The position numbers were made by a program, and so were the translations under genes. The notes beneath the pieces were generated by a model. The model was not told the origin of the DNA. It saw only the letters and a program-made list of their open reading frames with translations, and ran no database searches. A stretch of 56,992 nucleotides of DNA from Phenylobacterium sp. (GTDB lineage: Bacteria > Pseudomonadota > Alphaproteobacteria > Caulobacterales > Caulobacteraceae): assembly GCF_030698145.1 (NCBI RefSeq), contig NZ_JAUYNW010000029.1:1-56992 (forward strand), read 5' to 3'. Shown piece by piece: positions 43,417 through 50,808 of this stretch (position 1 is the stretch's first letter; each line of letters opens with the position of its first letter).

Positions 43417-43773
43417 TCAGCGCGGGCTGCCGTTTTCCCAGTAGTAGCGGCCGGTGCCGGAGTCGTAGTAGTAATAGCGCCCGGCGCGCTCGTCATAGTA
43501 CTGGCGCTTGTTCGGCGCATTGGCGCCACAGCCGCCGTCCTCGCGACAGCCCTTCACCGCGCCGGCCGTACCGCCGATGGCGGCCCCGACCAGGGCCCCG
43601 GTCCCCGCGTCGCCGTCGCCCACATTGTTGCCGATCACCGCGCCGGCCAGCGCGCCCAGGGCGGCCCCGCCCGCGGCGTTGCGTTCGACGTTACCGGTGG
43701 AGGTGCAGGCCGCGGCCAGCAGGCCCGCGCCGGCGATCGCGATCAACGGCTTGAAAGATCCGAGCTTGAGCAT
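43417..43773 (-). CDS. glycine-zipper lipoprotein
   Basis: A 118-residue protein: signal with lipobox LLAAACTS (Cys near residue 23), then a glycine-zipper stretch AAGGAALGALAGAVIG and GALVGAAIGGTAGAV, and a C-terminal tail rich in Tyr (RYYYYDSGTGRYYWENG). Glycine-zipper lipoproteins of the YMGG/SlyB type sit in the outer membrane. AGGAGAG lies before the ATG. A perfect-box EcfG promoter with 17-nt spacer lies 35 nt upstream. Confidence 0.88.
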   Translation of the reverse strand: MLKLGSFKPLIAIAGAGLLAAACTSTGNVERNAAGGAALGALAGAVIGNNVGDGDAGTGALVGAAIGGTAGAVKGCREDGGCGANAPNKRQYYDERAGRYYYYDSGTGRYYWENGSPR

Positions 43774-43807
43774 TCTTGGCTCTCCTTGAGCTTATCCCTC
43801 GTGGCGC

Positions 43808-43833
43808 AACGCGTCGGCGGTCCCCACGGTTCC
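43808..43833 (-). promoter_or_regulatory. EcfG promoter (17-nt spacer) of the glycine-zipper lipoprotein
   Basis: Minus strand GGAAC (43829-43833), 17 nt, CGTT (43808-43811). Confidence 0.75.
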
Positions 43834-43843
43834 GGAGACGGCC

Positions 43844-43868
43844 GGAACCGGCGGCAGGCGCCGCCGTT
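43844..43868 (+). promoter_or_regulatory. EcfG promoter of the lipid kinase-phosphoesterase operon
   Basis: GGAAC (43844-43848), 16 nt, CGTT (43865-43868), 65 nt before the GTG start at 43933. It is back to back with the glycine-zipper promoter, 10 nt between the two -35 boxes. Confidence 0.88.
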
Positions 43869-43932
43869 TCGGACATGGCGCGTGATCTGCGCCATAAGGG
43901 CGCCGAACCGGCGAGTGGGCGAAGGACTGACA

Positions 43933-44826
43933 GTGGCGGCGAGGCCGAAGATTACCAAGGTCGAGGTGGTGGTGAACATCGCTTCGGGGGGCGTCGATGC
44001 CGGAGCGCCCGATGAAATCGCGGCCCTGCTGTCAGAATGGGGCGTCCAGGCGAATGTCTGCGCGCCCGAGGGCGCCGATCTGACGCGATGCCTGCGCGAC
44101 GCCATCGACGCCGCGCCGGACGCTGTCCTGGTGCTGGCGGGCGACGGCACGGCACGGGCCGCGGCCGAGCTGGCCGGACCCGACGGGCCGCTGATCGCCC
44201 CGCTGCCGGGCGGGACCATGAACATGCTGCCGCACGCCGTCTACGGGGTGACGCCCTGGCAGGACGCTCTGAAGACCATTCTCGAAGATGGCCGCGAACA
44301 GGTCATCGGCGGCGGCGAGATCGAGGGGCGGACCTTCCTGGTGGCCGCGATCCTGGGCTCGCCGGCCCTATGGGCGCCCGCCCGCGAAGCGGTGCGCGAC
44401 GGGCGGCTCAGACTGGCCTTCGCCCACGCCCAGCGGGCTTGGAGCCGCGCCTTCTCCGGCCGGCTACGCTACGCCCTGGACGGCGGTCCGCGCGGCAAGG
44501 CCGAGGCGCTGACCTTCCTCTGCCCGCTGGCCTCCAAGGCCATGTCCAGCGACGAGCAGGCGTTGGAGGCCGCGGCCATCGATCCGCGGAACTTCGTCGA
44601 TGTAGCCCGCATGGGCTTTGCCTCGCTTGTCGACGACTGGCGCAACGACCCGGCGGTCGAGGTGCGCTCCTGCCGCTCGGCCGGCGTCTGGGCGGCAGGG
44701 CGTATTCCCGCGGTTCTGGACGGCGAGCCCGCCCGGCTGGCGGCCACCGCGCGGGTGACCTGGCGGCCCAAGGTGGCGCGCATCCTGGCGCCGCCGCCGG
44801 AGGCGGTCCAGGAGACCCGCCCATGA
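43933..44826 (+). CDS. diacylglycerol/sphingosine kinase-family lipid kinase
   Basis: A 297-residue protein with the DAGK catalytic domain: VVVNIASGGVD near residue 11, VLVLAGDGTARAAAEL near 62 (the GDGT nucleotide motif) and IAPLPGGTMNMLPHAVYG near 88. It would phosphorylate a membrane lipid such as diacylglycerol. The start is GTG with AAGGA 7 nt upstream. A perfect EcfG promoter precedes it, and it overlaps the phosphoesterase gene (ATGA), so both are stress-operon members. Confidence 0.88.
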   Translation: MAARPKITKVEVVVNIASGGVDAGAPDEIAALLSEWGVQANVCAPEGADLTRCLRDAIDAAPDAVLVLAGDGTARAAAELAGPDGPLIAPLPGGTMNMLPHAVYGVTPWQDALKTILEDGREQVIGGGEIEGRTFLVAAILGSPALWAPAREAVRDGRLRLAFAHAQRAWSRAFSGRLRYALDGGPRGKAEALTFLCPLASKAMSSDEQALEAAAIDPRNFVDVARMGFASLVDDWRNDPAVEVRSCRSAGVWAAGRIPAVLDGEPARLAATARVTWRPKVARILAPPPEAVQETRP

Positions 44827-45605
44827 TCCGGATCGCCCATCTGTCGGACATCCATTTCGGCGGCGAGAACGCCGCCGCGGTGACCGGCGCCGCGGAGATG
44901 CTGCGCGAGGGCGGCTTCGACCTGACCATCGTCTCCGGCGATCTGACCCAGTTCGGCGAAATCGCCGAGTTCGAGGCCGCGGCGGCCTGGCTCAAGACCT
45001 TGCCCGGTCCTCTGCTGGTGACCCCGGGCAACCACGACGCACCCTATATCGCCTGGGTCGAGCGGTTCTTCTCGCCCTTCGGCCGGTTCGCGCGGCTGAT
45101 CGGCCCGGCGGAGGGTCAGATCCACGTGGGCAAGGGCTTCGTGGTGCGCGGGGTCAACACCGCTCGCGGGGTCCAGCCCCGGGCCAACTGGTCAAAGGGC
45201 CAGATCTCCGGCCGCCAGACCCGCGCGGCCCGCGACTGGCTGTGCGCGGCCCCCGGCGATCAGCTGAAGATCCTGGTCTGCCACCATCCGCTCACCGAGA
45301 TGATCGGCGGTCCCATGACCGCGCGGGTCTGGGGCGGCGAGGCGGCGGCCAAGGCGTTCTCCGAGTGCCGTGTCGATCTCGTCCTGTCGGGACATATCCA
45401 CGCGCCGTTCGCGTGGCCCTATCCGTTCGGCGACGGCAAGACCTACGCCGCCGGGGCCGGAACCCTGTCGGTGCGCGAACGCGGCGTGCCTGCGGGCTTC
45501 AACATCGTGGAGGCCGACGGTCGCTCGGTCCGCGTCATCGCCCAGGCCTGGGTAGGCTCGCACTTCGAGACCACCCGCACCTGGTCGCTCGACCGCAGAC
45601 AATAG
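44823..45605 (+). CDS. metallophosphoesterase
   Basis: A 260-residue calcineurin-like phosphoesterase with all metal motifs: HLSDIHFGG, SGDLTQFGEI, TPGNHDAPY, VCHHPLTEM and LSGHIHAPF. Class III cyclic-nucleotide phosphodiesterases (CpdA-like) and phospholipid-cleaving enzymes share this layout. Pairing with a lipid kinase suggests phospholipid turnover, but the substrate is undecided. Cotranscribed with the lipid kinase; a terminator hairpin follows. Confidence 0.9.
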   Translation: MIRIAHLSDIHFGGENAAAVTGAAEMLREGGFDLTIVSGDLTQFGEIAEFEAAAAWLKTLPGPLLVTPGNHDAPYIAWVERFFSPFGRFARLIGPAEGQIHVGKGFVVRGVNTARGVQPRANWSKGQISGRQTRAARDWLCAAPGDQLKILVCHHPLTEMIGGPMTARVWGGEAAAKAFSECRVDLVLSGHIHAPFAWPYPFGDGKTYAAGAGTLSVRERGVPAGFNIVEADGRSVRVIAQAWVGSHFETTRTWSLDRRQ

Positions 45606-45608
45606 AAC

Positions 45609-45632
45609 GCCCGCCTTCCGAGGAAGGCGGGC
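45609..45632. terminator. bidirectional terminator between phosphoesterase and DUF1328
   Basis: Perfect 11-bp stem GCCCGCCTTCC / GGAAGGCGGGC with a 2-nt (GA) centre, between two convergent genes. No long T-run on either side. Confidence 0.65.
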
Positions 45633-45656
45633 GCTGATAGTGACGTCTTCAGGCGC

Positions 45657-45830
45657 CTATAACGCGCCGCGCCCTCGCACCATGTGCATGACGAGGGAAA
45701 CTACGAACAGCACCAGGAAGACAAAGAACATAATCTTCGCGATACCCATCGCCGCGCCTGCAATGGAGGTGAAGCCTAGAAGACCGGCGATCAGAGCGAC
45801 CACCAGGAAAGTCAAAGCCCAACCGAGCAT
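45657..45830 (-). CDS. DUF1328 small membrane protein (second copy)
   Basis: A 57-residue DUF1328 protein with two hydrophobic segments ([19 protein letters not shown] and [18 protein letters not shown]), a paralogue of the protein at 41.5 kb. GGAGG lies 7 nt before the ATG. A perfect EcfG promoter lies in the 3' end of the superoxide dismutase gene 16 nt upstream, so it can be transcribed alone or with that gene. Confidence 0.9.
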   Translation of the reverse strand: MLGWALTFLVVALIAGLLGFTSIAGAAMGIAKIMFFVFLVLFVVSLVMHMVRGRGAL

Positions 45831-45845
45831 AGTCGTTCCTCCGAA

Positions 45846-46529
45846 TTAGCGTCCCAGATTCGAACGCTTTTCGGCCGCTCCCGTTCCCGAAGACGCGATC
45901 GGCGCCGGATGTTTCCAGTTCTCGCCCTCGCCACGTGCGGCCGCATACTGACTGGCGGCGAAGGTCCAGTTGGGCAGGGCGTTGAACCAGGCCTCCAGGA
46001 AGGCCTCGCGGTCGTTCGTGTGGTCGAGATAATAGGCGTGTTCCCACAGGTCGCAGACCAACAGCGGGGTCAGCCCCTGGTGGGTCAGCAGGTCGTGGCC
46101 GTCATGGGTGTCGACGACCTTGAGGGTTTCGCCCTCGGCGGCCAGCCAGACCCAACCCGAGCCGAAATGCGCGGCGCCTGCCTCGACGAACCTGGTCTTC
46201 AACTCGGCCAGCCCGCCGAAGTCGCGGTTGATCGCTTCGGCCAGCGCGCCGGAGGGCGTCTGGGCTTTCGCGGTCATGCAGGTCCAGAAGAAGGTGTGGT
46301 TCCAGAGCTGGGCGGCGTTGTTGAACAGCTTGCTGGCGTCGGGATCGCCCGCGGCCGCGCGGACCAAGTCCTCCAGACTCGCGGGACTCGCGCCCTGCTT
46401 GGCCAGCAACTCGTTGGTGGTGTCGACGTACTTCTGGTGATGCTTCTCGTGATGCAGGTGCATGGTCGCCCGGCCGATCACCGGCTCCAAGGCGGCGTGG
46501 TCGTAGGGCAGGGGCGGAAGCTCGAACAT
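45846..46529 (-). CDS. Fe/Mn superoxide dismutase
   Basis: A 227-residue superoxide dismutase. Metal ligands: His in ATMHLHHEKHHQKYV, His in LWNHTFFWTCM, Asp and His in VCDLWEHAYYLD. Typical bacterial enzymes are ~200 residues; about 25 extra, Ala/Gly-rich residues form the C-terminus and contain the EcfG promoter for the next gene. Fe or Mn preference cannot be settled by eye. It removes superoxide in the cytoplasm or periplasm; no signal peptide is visible. Confidence 0.92.
   Translation of the reverse strand: MFELPPLPYDHAALEPVIGRATMHLHHEKHHQKYVDTTNELLAKQGASPASLEDLVRAAAGDPDASKLFNNAAQLWNHTFFWTCMTAKAQTPSGALAEAINRDFGGLAELKTRFVEAGAAHFGSGWVWLAAEGETLKVVDTHDGHDLLTHQGLTPLLVCDLWEHAYYLDHTNDREAFLEAWFNALPNWTFAASQYAAARGEGENWKHPAPIASSGTGAAEKRSNLGR
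45863..45887 (-). promoter_or_regulatory. EcfG promoter of the second DUF1328 gene, inside the SOD gene
   Basis: Minus strand GGAAC (45883-45887), 16 nt, CGTT (45863-45866), 33 nt before the start codon. It lies in the coding sequence for the SOD C-terminal extension. Confidence 0.85.
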
Positions 46530-46599
46530 GGGGTCATCCCGGGGAGGCGCGGGCGGGCCCGCTGTCCCCGGGGGAACCCCTCGCGGGGCGATTGGTTCG

Positions 46600-46992
46600 C
46601 TATTTCTTCGAGGCGCGGCCGGCCATGACCGCAGAGACGACGGCGGCTGTGATCTTGGGGTTCTTCAGCGCCACGGCGGCGGCGGCGGCCACTACCCCAG
46701 CGGCCACCCAAGGCTTATCGCGGGCCAGTTCGAACACCCGCGAGGTCAGGTCCTTGTCCTGGCCCGCGACGTGGAGTTTCTTAGGGGGATTGGCGCGGAT
46801 CAGCATGATCGCGGCCAACAGCCCCATCAGGAGGGCCGCCGCGCTGGCTACGACCACGGCGGCCCAGGCCGGGCCCAGGGCGGGAACGACAGCGGCGTGC
46901 AGGGCCATGGCCAGGGCGACCACGCAAACGACCGCCGCCGCGGCGAGCGCGGCGACGGCGACGGCGAAATAGACCGCCTTCTTCAGGATCAA
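46600..46992 (-). CDS. holin-like/DUF1469-type membrane protein
   Basis: A 130-residue protein with two adjacent membrane helices in the N-terminal half (residues ~5-30 and ~42-65), a polar middle (RANPPKKLHVAGQDKDLTSR) and a third hydrophobic stretch near residue 95. This resembles phage-holin-family/YqjE-type proteins that often follow DUF883 genes, as here. The TTG start overlaps the DUF883 stop (TTGA). Probably a membrane stress protein. Confidence 0.72.
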   Translation of the reverse strand: MILKKAVYFAVAVAALAAAAVVCVVALAMALHAAVVPALGPAWAAVVVASAAALLMGLLAAIMLIRANPPKKLHVAGQDKDLTSRVFELARDKPWVAAGVVAAAAAVALKNPKITAAVVSAVMAGRASKK

Positions 46993-47312
46993 CGGCGACG
47001 GCCGCTGGCCAGCAGCAGACCGATCAGCAAGCCGGCTCCGAGCGCTGCGCCGGCGGCGACCAGCGGACGTTCCTTCACGCGCTCGACGACGTAGCGCTGG
47101 GCTTCGTCGATCTGTTGGCCGGCGTTGTCGGCATAGGTGCGCGACTGCGCGCGAACCTGTTCAAGGCCCTCGGCGACGACCTTCTCGAAGCGCTTGGCGG
47201 CGTCGTTGAAGCTGCGCTGGGCCTCGGCGCTCAGCTTGGCGGCGGACTCGGTGACCGAGTGGGTCGCGTTGCGTGCTTCGTCAGTGGCGTGATCGATGGC
47301 GTTCGTGCCCAT
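46989..47312 (-). CDS. DUF883 (ElaB/YqjD-like) membrane-anchored protein
   Basis: A 107-residue protein with a long amphipathic, coiled-coil-like region (ESAAKLSAEAQRSFNDAAKR to RYVVERVKERP) and a C-terminal membrane helix (LVAAGAALGAGLLIGLLLAS) followed by basic residues. ElaB/YqjD proteins are inner-membrane, stress-induced and ribosome-associated in E. coli. A perfect EcfG promoter lies 62 nt upstream. First gene of a likely operon with the holin-like gene and perhaps sod. Confidence 0.88.
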   Translation of the reverse strand: MGTNAIDHATDEARNATHSVTESAAKLSAEAQRSFNDAAKRFEKVVAEGLEQVRAQSRTYADNAGQQIDEAQRYVVERVKERPLVAAGAALGAGLLIGLLLASGRRR

Positions 47313-47373
47313 GATGGGTGCTCTCCAGATGTTCGGCAGGCCTCAAGCAAGCGCGCCCGGGCGTCACAGCCCA

Positions 47374-47398
47374 AACGCCACACATATTAGGCGGTTCC
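47374..47398 (-). promoter_or_regulatory. EcfG promoter of the DUF883 operon
   Basis: Minus strand GGAAC (47394-47398), 16 nt, CGTT (47374-47377). Confidence 0.88.
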
Positions 47399-47497
47399 GC
47401 CTTGCGGCGGAAGTCGCTTGGCGGCTTCGCCGCAAAAGGCCGACTGCAACCCTTGGTTCCTGTCGCTTCCAATCGAACCCGGCTCTAAGGTGGCCTT

Positions 47498-48913
47498 ATG
47501 GCGAAGCCCGCCTCTGAACCGAACCTCGACAGGGAACGCCTGGAGCTGGCGCTGCAATCGGCGCGCCTGGGCGAGTACGAGTGGGACATGGTCGACGACA
47601 TCTTCCGCGTCAGCGCGCGGATGTCGGCGATCACCGGCCTGCCGCAGGGCGACATGCCCGCCGCGAAGGGCGACGCGCTCTATCGCGGCGTGCATCCCGA
47701 GGATCGCGACAACACCCGCAAGATCATGGAAGGCTCCATGCGGGCGACCGGCCGGTTCGAGGCCGAGTACCGCCGGATCCGCGAGGATGACGGCCGCACC
47801 GTCTGGATGCGCTCGTCGGGCCTGCTGGTGCGCGACGCGCAAGGCGCGCCGATCCGGGTCTGCGGCGTGGTGCAGGACGTCGGCGACCATCACATGGAGG
47901 AGGACCGCCGCCGCACCTTGATGGCCGAGCTGGATCACAGGGTGAAGAACGTGCTGGCCACCGTCCAAGCTCTGGCCTTCCAGACCGCCAAGCGCACCAC
48001 CTCCCTCGACAGCTTCCTGGCCACCTTCGCCGGGCGGCTGAAGGCCATGGGCTCGGCCAATGAGCTGCTGACCGCCGCCCGCTGGCGCGGCGCGGCCATC
48101 GCCCACCTGGCCGCGGCCGAGCTGGGCGGCCTGGCGCCGGGCCAGACTCGTTGGGAAGGGCCCGAGCTCTTCCTGACCCCGCGTGCGGCCAACGCCCTGT
48201 CCCTGGCGCTGCACGAACTGGCCACCAACGCGGTGAAATTCGGGGCGCTTTCGACGGAAACCGGCCGCGTCGACCTACGCTGGAGCCGGATCGCCGACGG
48301 TGGGTTCGAGCTGTTCTGGACCGAGAGCGGCGGACCGTCCGTCGAGCGTCCGGCCCGCCAGGGCTTCGGCGCCACCCTGCTGGCCCAGGTGACCGGCCGC
48401 GAACTGAATGGCGAGACCGAGGTCGAGTATCGTCGCGCCGGGGTCCGCGTACGGCTTCGGGCCAGCGCCGCGGCGGTGGTCGAACGCCCTGAGACGGTGC
48501 CCGAGGCCCCGACCCAGCAGCCCATCGAGACGATCGCCGCCGCCAGCGGCCCCACCGACCTGCGCGGTTCGCGGGTGCTGATCGTCGAGGACGCCGTACT
48601 GCTGGCCCTGGAGCTTGAGACCGGCCTCTCGGACGCCGGCGCCGAGGTGATCGGGCCGGCCTATGAGCTGTCGGAGGCCATGGCCCTGCTGGACCAGCAG
48701 ATCGACGCCGCCGTGCTCGACGCCAATCTCAACGGCCTGTCCGTGACGCCGGTGGCTGAGGCCCTGGCCGCCCGCGGCATCCCGTTCGTCTTCGCCACGG
48801 GCTATGGCGACTCCGCTGGCGCGCCGCTGGGCTTCGACGCCCCGATCATCCGCAAGCCCTACGACGTCACCCAGGTGGCGGCGGCCGTGGCCGCGGTGCT
48901 ACGGGCGGGCTAG
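47498..48913 (+). CDS. PAS-HWE histidine kinase with C-terminal receiver
   Basis: A 471-residue soluble kinase. PAS/PAC covers residues ~12-135 (LGEYEWDMVDDIFRVSARM, YRRIREDDGRTVWMRSSG). The HWE domain has His147 in MAELDHRVKNVLATVQAL and its namesake WEGPELFL motif, followed by HELATNAVKFGALS. The C-terminal receiver (residues ~350-468) has IVEDAVLL, Asp in AVLDANLNG and Lys in IIRKPYD. HWE kinases often feed PhyR-type stress signalling, which fits its place beside the stress island. Confidence 0.9.
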   Translation: MAKPASEPNLDRERLELALQSARLGEYEWDMVDDIFRVSARMSAITGLPQGDMPAAKGDALYRGVHPEDRDNTRKIMEGSMRATGRFEAEYRRIREDDGRTVWMRSSGLLVRDAQGAPIRVCGVVQDVGDHHMEEDRRRTLMAELDHRVKNVLATVQALAFQTAKRTTSLDSFLATFAGRLKAMGSANELLTAARWRGAAIAHLAAAELGGLAPGQTRWEGPELFLTPRAANALSLALHELATNAVKFGALSTETGRVDLRWSRIADGGFELFWTESGGPSVERPARQGFGATLLAQVTGRELNGETEVEYRRAGVRVRLRASAAAVVERPETVPEAPTQQPIETIAAASGPTDLRGSRVLIVEDAVLLALELETGLSDAGAEVIGPAYELSEAMALLDQQIDAAVLDANLNGLSVTPVAEALAARGIPFVFATGYGDSAGAPLGFDAPIIRKPYDVTQVAAAVAAVLRAG

Positions 48914-49070
48914 CCGGACGCGTTTCGAGTTTCCCGTGTGCGGAATGCAACGCATCACTCGCAGTTGTGTTATACCTGTGGCTCCGTCTGCTTAGGCGAC
49001 CAAGTACCTCGACAGTCTATCTGGGTACGGCTTTCGCTTCGCGAGCCTCCAGTTCCTTGAAGGGCCAGCC

Positions 49071-50183
49071 GTGGCTGCCCAGACACCCCCTTATCCGGAA
49101 GGAGCCGCCCGCAGCCTGGCCATGGCCATGGTCGAGGCGTCGCCAGGGCCCCTGCTGCTGCTGGACGGCGATCTGAACATCGTCGCCGCAAGCGCTTCAT
49201 TCTGCGACGCCTTCGAGACCGACGCGGCCACGGCGCCAGGTCGTCCGTTGGCCAGCCTTGGCTCCGGCGAGTGGAACGCCCCGCAGCTTCGGTCATTGCT
49301 CGATACGACCGCGTCGGGCGTCGCCAAGATCGAGGCCTATGAGATGGACCTTGAGCGGCCGGGGCGCGACACCCGTCGTCTGATCGTTCACGCCCAGCGG
49401 CTGGTCTACCTAGACCTCGATAATCTCCGGCTGCTGATGGCCGTGTCCGACGTGACCGACGCCCGCGCCGGTGAGAAAGAAAAGGATGACGCCCTTCGCC
49501 AGAACCTGGTCCTGCTACGAGAGGTCCGGCATCGGGTCGCCAACAGCCTGCAGATCATCGCCAGCGTGCTCCTGCAGAACGCCAAGAAGACCCGGTCGGT
49601 CGAGACCCGAGGCCACCTGCGGGACGCCCACAACCGGGTGATGTCGGTGGCGGCCCTGGAGCGGCAGCTCGCCGGATCGGGTGAGGGCCAGGTTGAGCTG
49701 CGCGCCTATTTCACCAGCCTTTGCGACAGCATCGGCGCCTCGATGATCGGGGATCACGACCAGCTCACCCTGACCGTCACCGGCGGGGGCGGGGTCGTGG
49801 ACTCCAAGGTGTCCGTCAGCCTGGGCCTGATCGTGACCGAGCTGGTGATCAACGCCTTGAAGCACGCCTTTCCTGAGGGCCGGAGCGGCAAGATCCAGGT
49901 GCACTGCGAATTTCACGGGCCCAACTGGGTCCTGTCGGTCTCCGACGACGGCGTGGGCATGCCCGCCGATCCCGCGCAGCTTCAGCCGGGGCTGGGCACC
50001 AGCATCGTCCAGGCCCTGGCCAAGCAGCTCGGCGCGGTCGTCGAGATCTCCCCGGAGCACCCCGGAACCCGCGTCGCCATAACCCACACCCAGATCGCCC
50101 TGGTCAGCGGCGACCCCGATGATGTCGCCGACGAAGCCGACATCGTGCGCCCCGCGGCCGGGATCGCGGGCGCCGCCATTTGA
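49071..50183 (+). CDS. HisKA_2-family histidine kinase
   Basis: A 370-residue soluble kinase with an N-terminal PAS-like region (PLLLLDGDLNIVAASASFCDAF) and a HisKA_2 domain: His154 in LREVRHRVANSLQIIASVLL, then IVTELVINALKHAF and SDDGVGMPADPA in the ATPase domain. It starts at GTG. It belongs to the same broad class as PhyK. Only a poor EcfG-like site (GGAAT, 17 nt, GTT at 48942-48966) lies upstream. The next gene, 24 nt on, is a receiver, a possible partner. Confidence 0.9.
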   Translation: MAAQTPPYPEGAARSLAMAMVEASPGPLLLLDGDLNIVAASASFCDAFETDAATAPGRPLASLGSGEWNAPQLRSLLDTTASGVAKIEAYEMDLERPGRDTRRLIVHAQRLVYLDLDNLRLLMAVSDVTDARAGEKEKDDALRQNLVLLREVRHRVANSLQIIASVLLQNAKKTRSVETRGHLRDAHNRVMSVAALERQLAGSGEGQVELRAYFTSLCDSIGASMIGDHDQLTLTVTGGGGVVDSKVSVSLGLIVTELVINALKHAFPEGRSGKIQVHCEFHGPNWVLSVSDDGVGMPADPAQLQPGLGTSIVQALAKQLGAVVEISPEHPGTRVAITHTQIALVSGDPDDVADEADIVRPAAGIAGAAI

Positions 50184-50207
50184 ACGAGGGAGACCCGCAT
50201 CGAAACG

Positions 50208-50654
50208 GTGAAGCGTCTGGGCATTACCCTGCTGATCGTCGAGGACGAGGTCCTCCCGGCGATGGCGCTCAGGGATGAGCTGGAAGACGCCGGCTACGAG
50301 GTCATGGACCTGACCGAGCGTCACCAGGAGGCCCTGGCGGCCGCCCGGGCGCGCAAGCCCGACCTCGCCCTGGTCAACATCGAGCTCCAGGGGCATGACG
50401 ACGGCATCGAACTGGCGCGGGAGCTGAAGGCCATGGGCGTCCCCGTCCTGTTCATCAGCGGCCAGGTCAGCCGGGCGAGGTCGGCCCAGACCGTCGCTAT
50501 CGGGTCGCTGCCGAAACCCTACAGCGCCATGGATATGGTCAAGGCGGTCGACTACCTGCTGCGCCACCTGGTGGGCGACGAGTCGGTTCTTCCGCCCCAG
50601 GGGCTGGAAGTGTTCGACGAGACCGTGCCGGGGTTGGAGCCCGACCCGGTTTAG
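50208..50654 (+). CDS. single-domain receiver with Asn at the phosphorylation position
   Basis: A 148-residue receiver: LLIVEDEVLPAMAL supplies the acidic pair, LFISGQV the Ser/Thr strand and SLPKPYS the Lys. The phosphoacceptor is replaced: LALVNIELQGHDDG has Asn57 where Asp is expected (compare LVLADIQLADG in PhyR). It may be a phosphorylation-independent or regulatory decoy. A ~25-residue acidic tail follows. It starts at GTG, 24 nt after the kinase gene. Confidence 0.88.
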   Translation: MKRLGITLLIVEDEVLPAMALRDELEDAGYEVMDLTERHQEALAAARARKPDLALVNIELQGHDDGIELARELKAMGVPVLFISGQVSRARSAQTVAIGSLPKPYSAMDMVKAVDYLLRHLVGDESVLPPQGLEVFDETVPGLEPDPV

Positions 50655-50808
50655 GGCCTTCAGGAACTTGGCCATCGCTGGTCCGTTCTTGCAGGCGGGA
50701 CCTGCGGGTGGCGATTTCCGCCGTTCGAACCATCCGCTAGGTCGTCTGTGTCGCCGAGCCTAAGAGTCGATCCGCGAAGACTCAGGCGCGCCCGCCAGGG
50801 ATGGATGG

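Noticed and set aside
42779..43444. Plus-strand frames over the small RNA and OmpA-like gene
   Set aside because: They run through two terminators and antisense to the OmpA-like lipoprotein, with no ribosome binding site or domain.
44037..44820. Upstream extension of the phosphoesterase frame within the lipid kinase gene
   Set aside because: It is Arg/Gly-rich shadow sequence; the phosphoesterase starts at the ATG in the ATGA overlap, where homology begins.
46530..46599. Search for an EcfG promoter directly before the SOD gene
   Set aside because: No GGAAC-N16/17-CGTT on the minus strand here. SOD is more likely read from the DUF883 promoter or by another sigma factor.
48942..48966. EcfG-like site before the HisKA_2 kinase
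   Set aside because: The -35 is GGAAT and the -10 is AGTT, two departures from the box, and it lies over 100 nt upstream. Not counted as a promoter.
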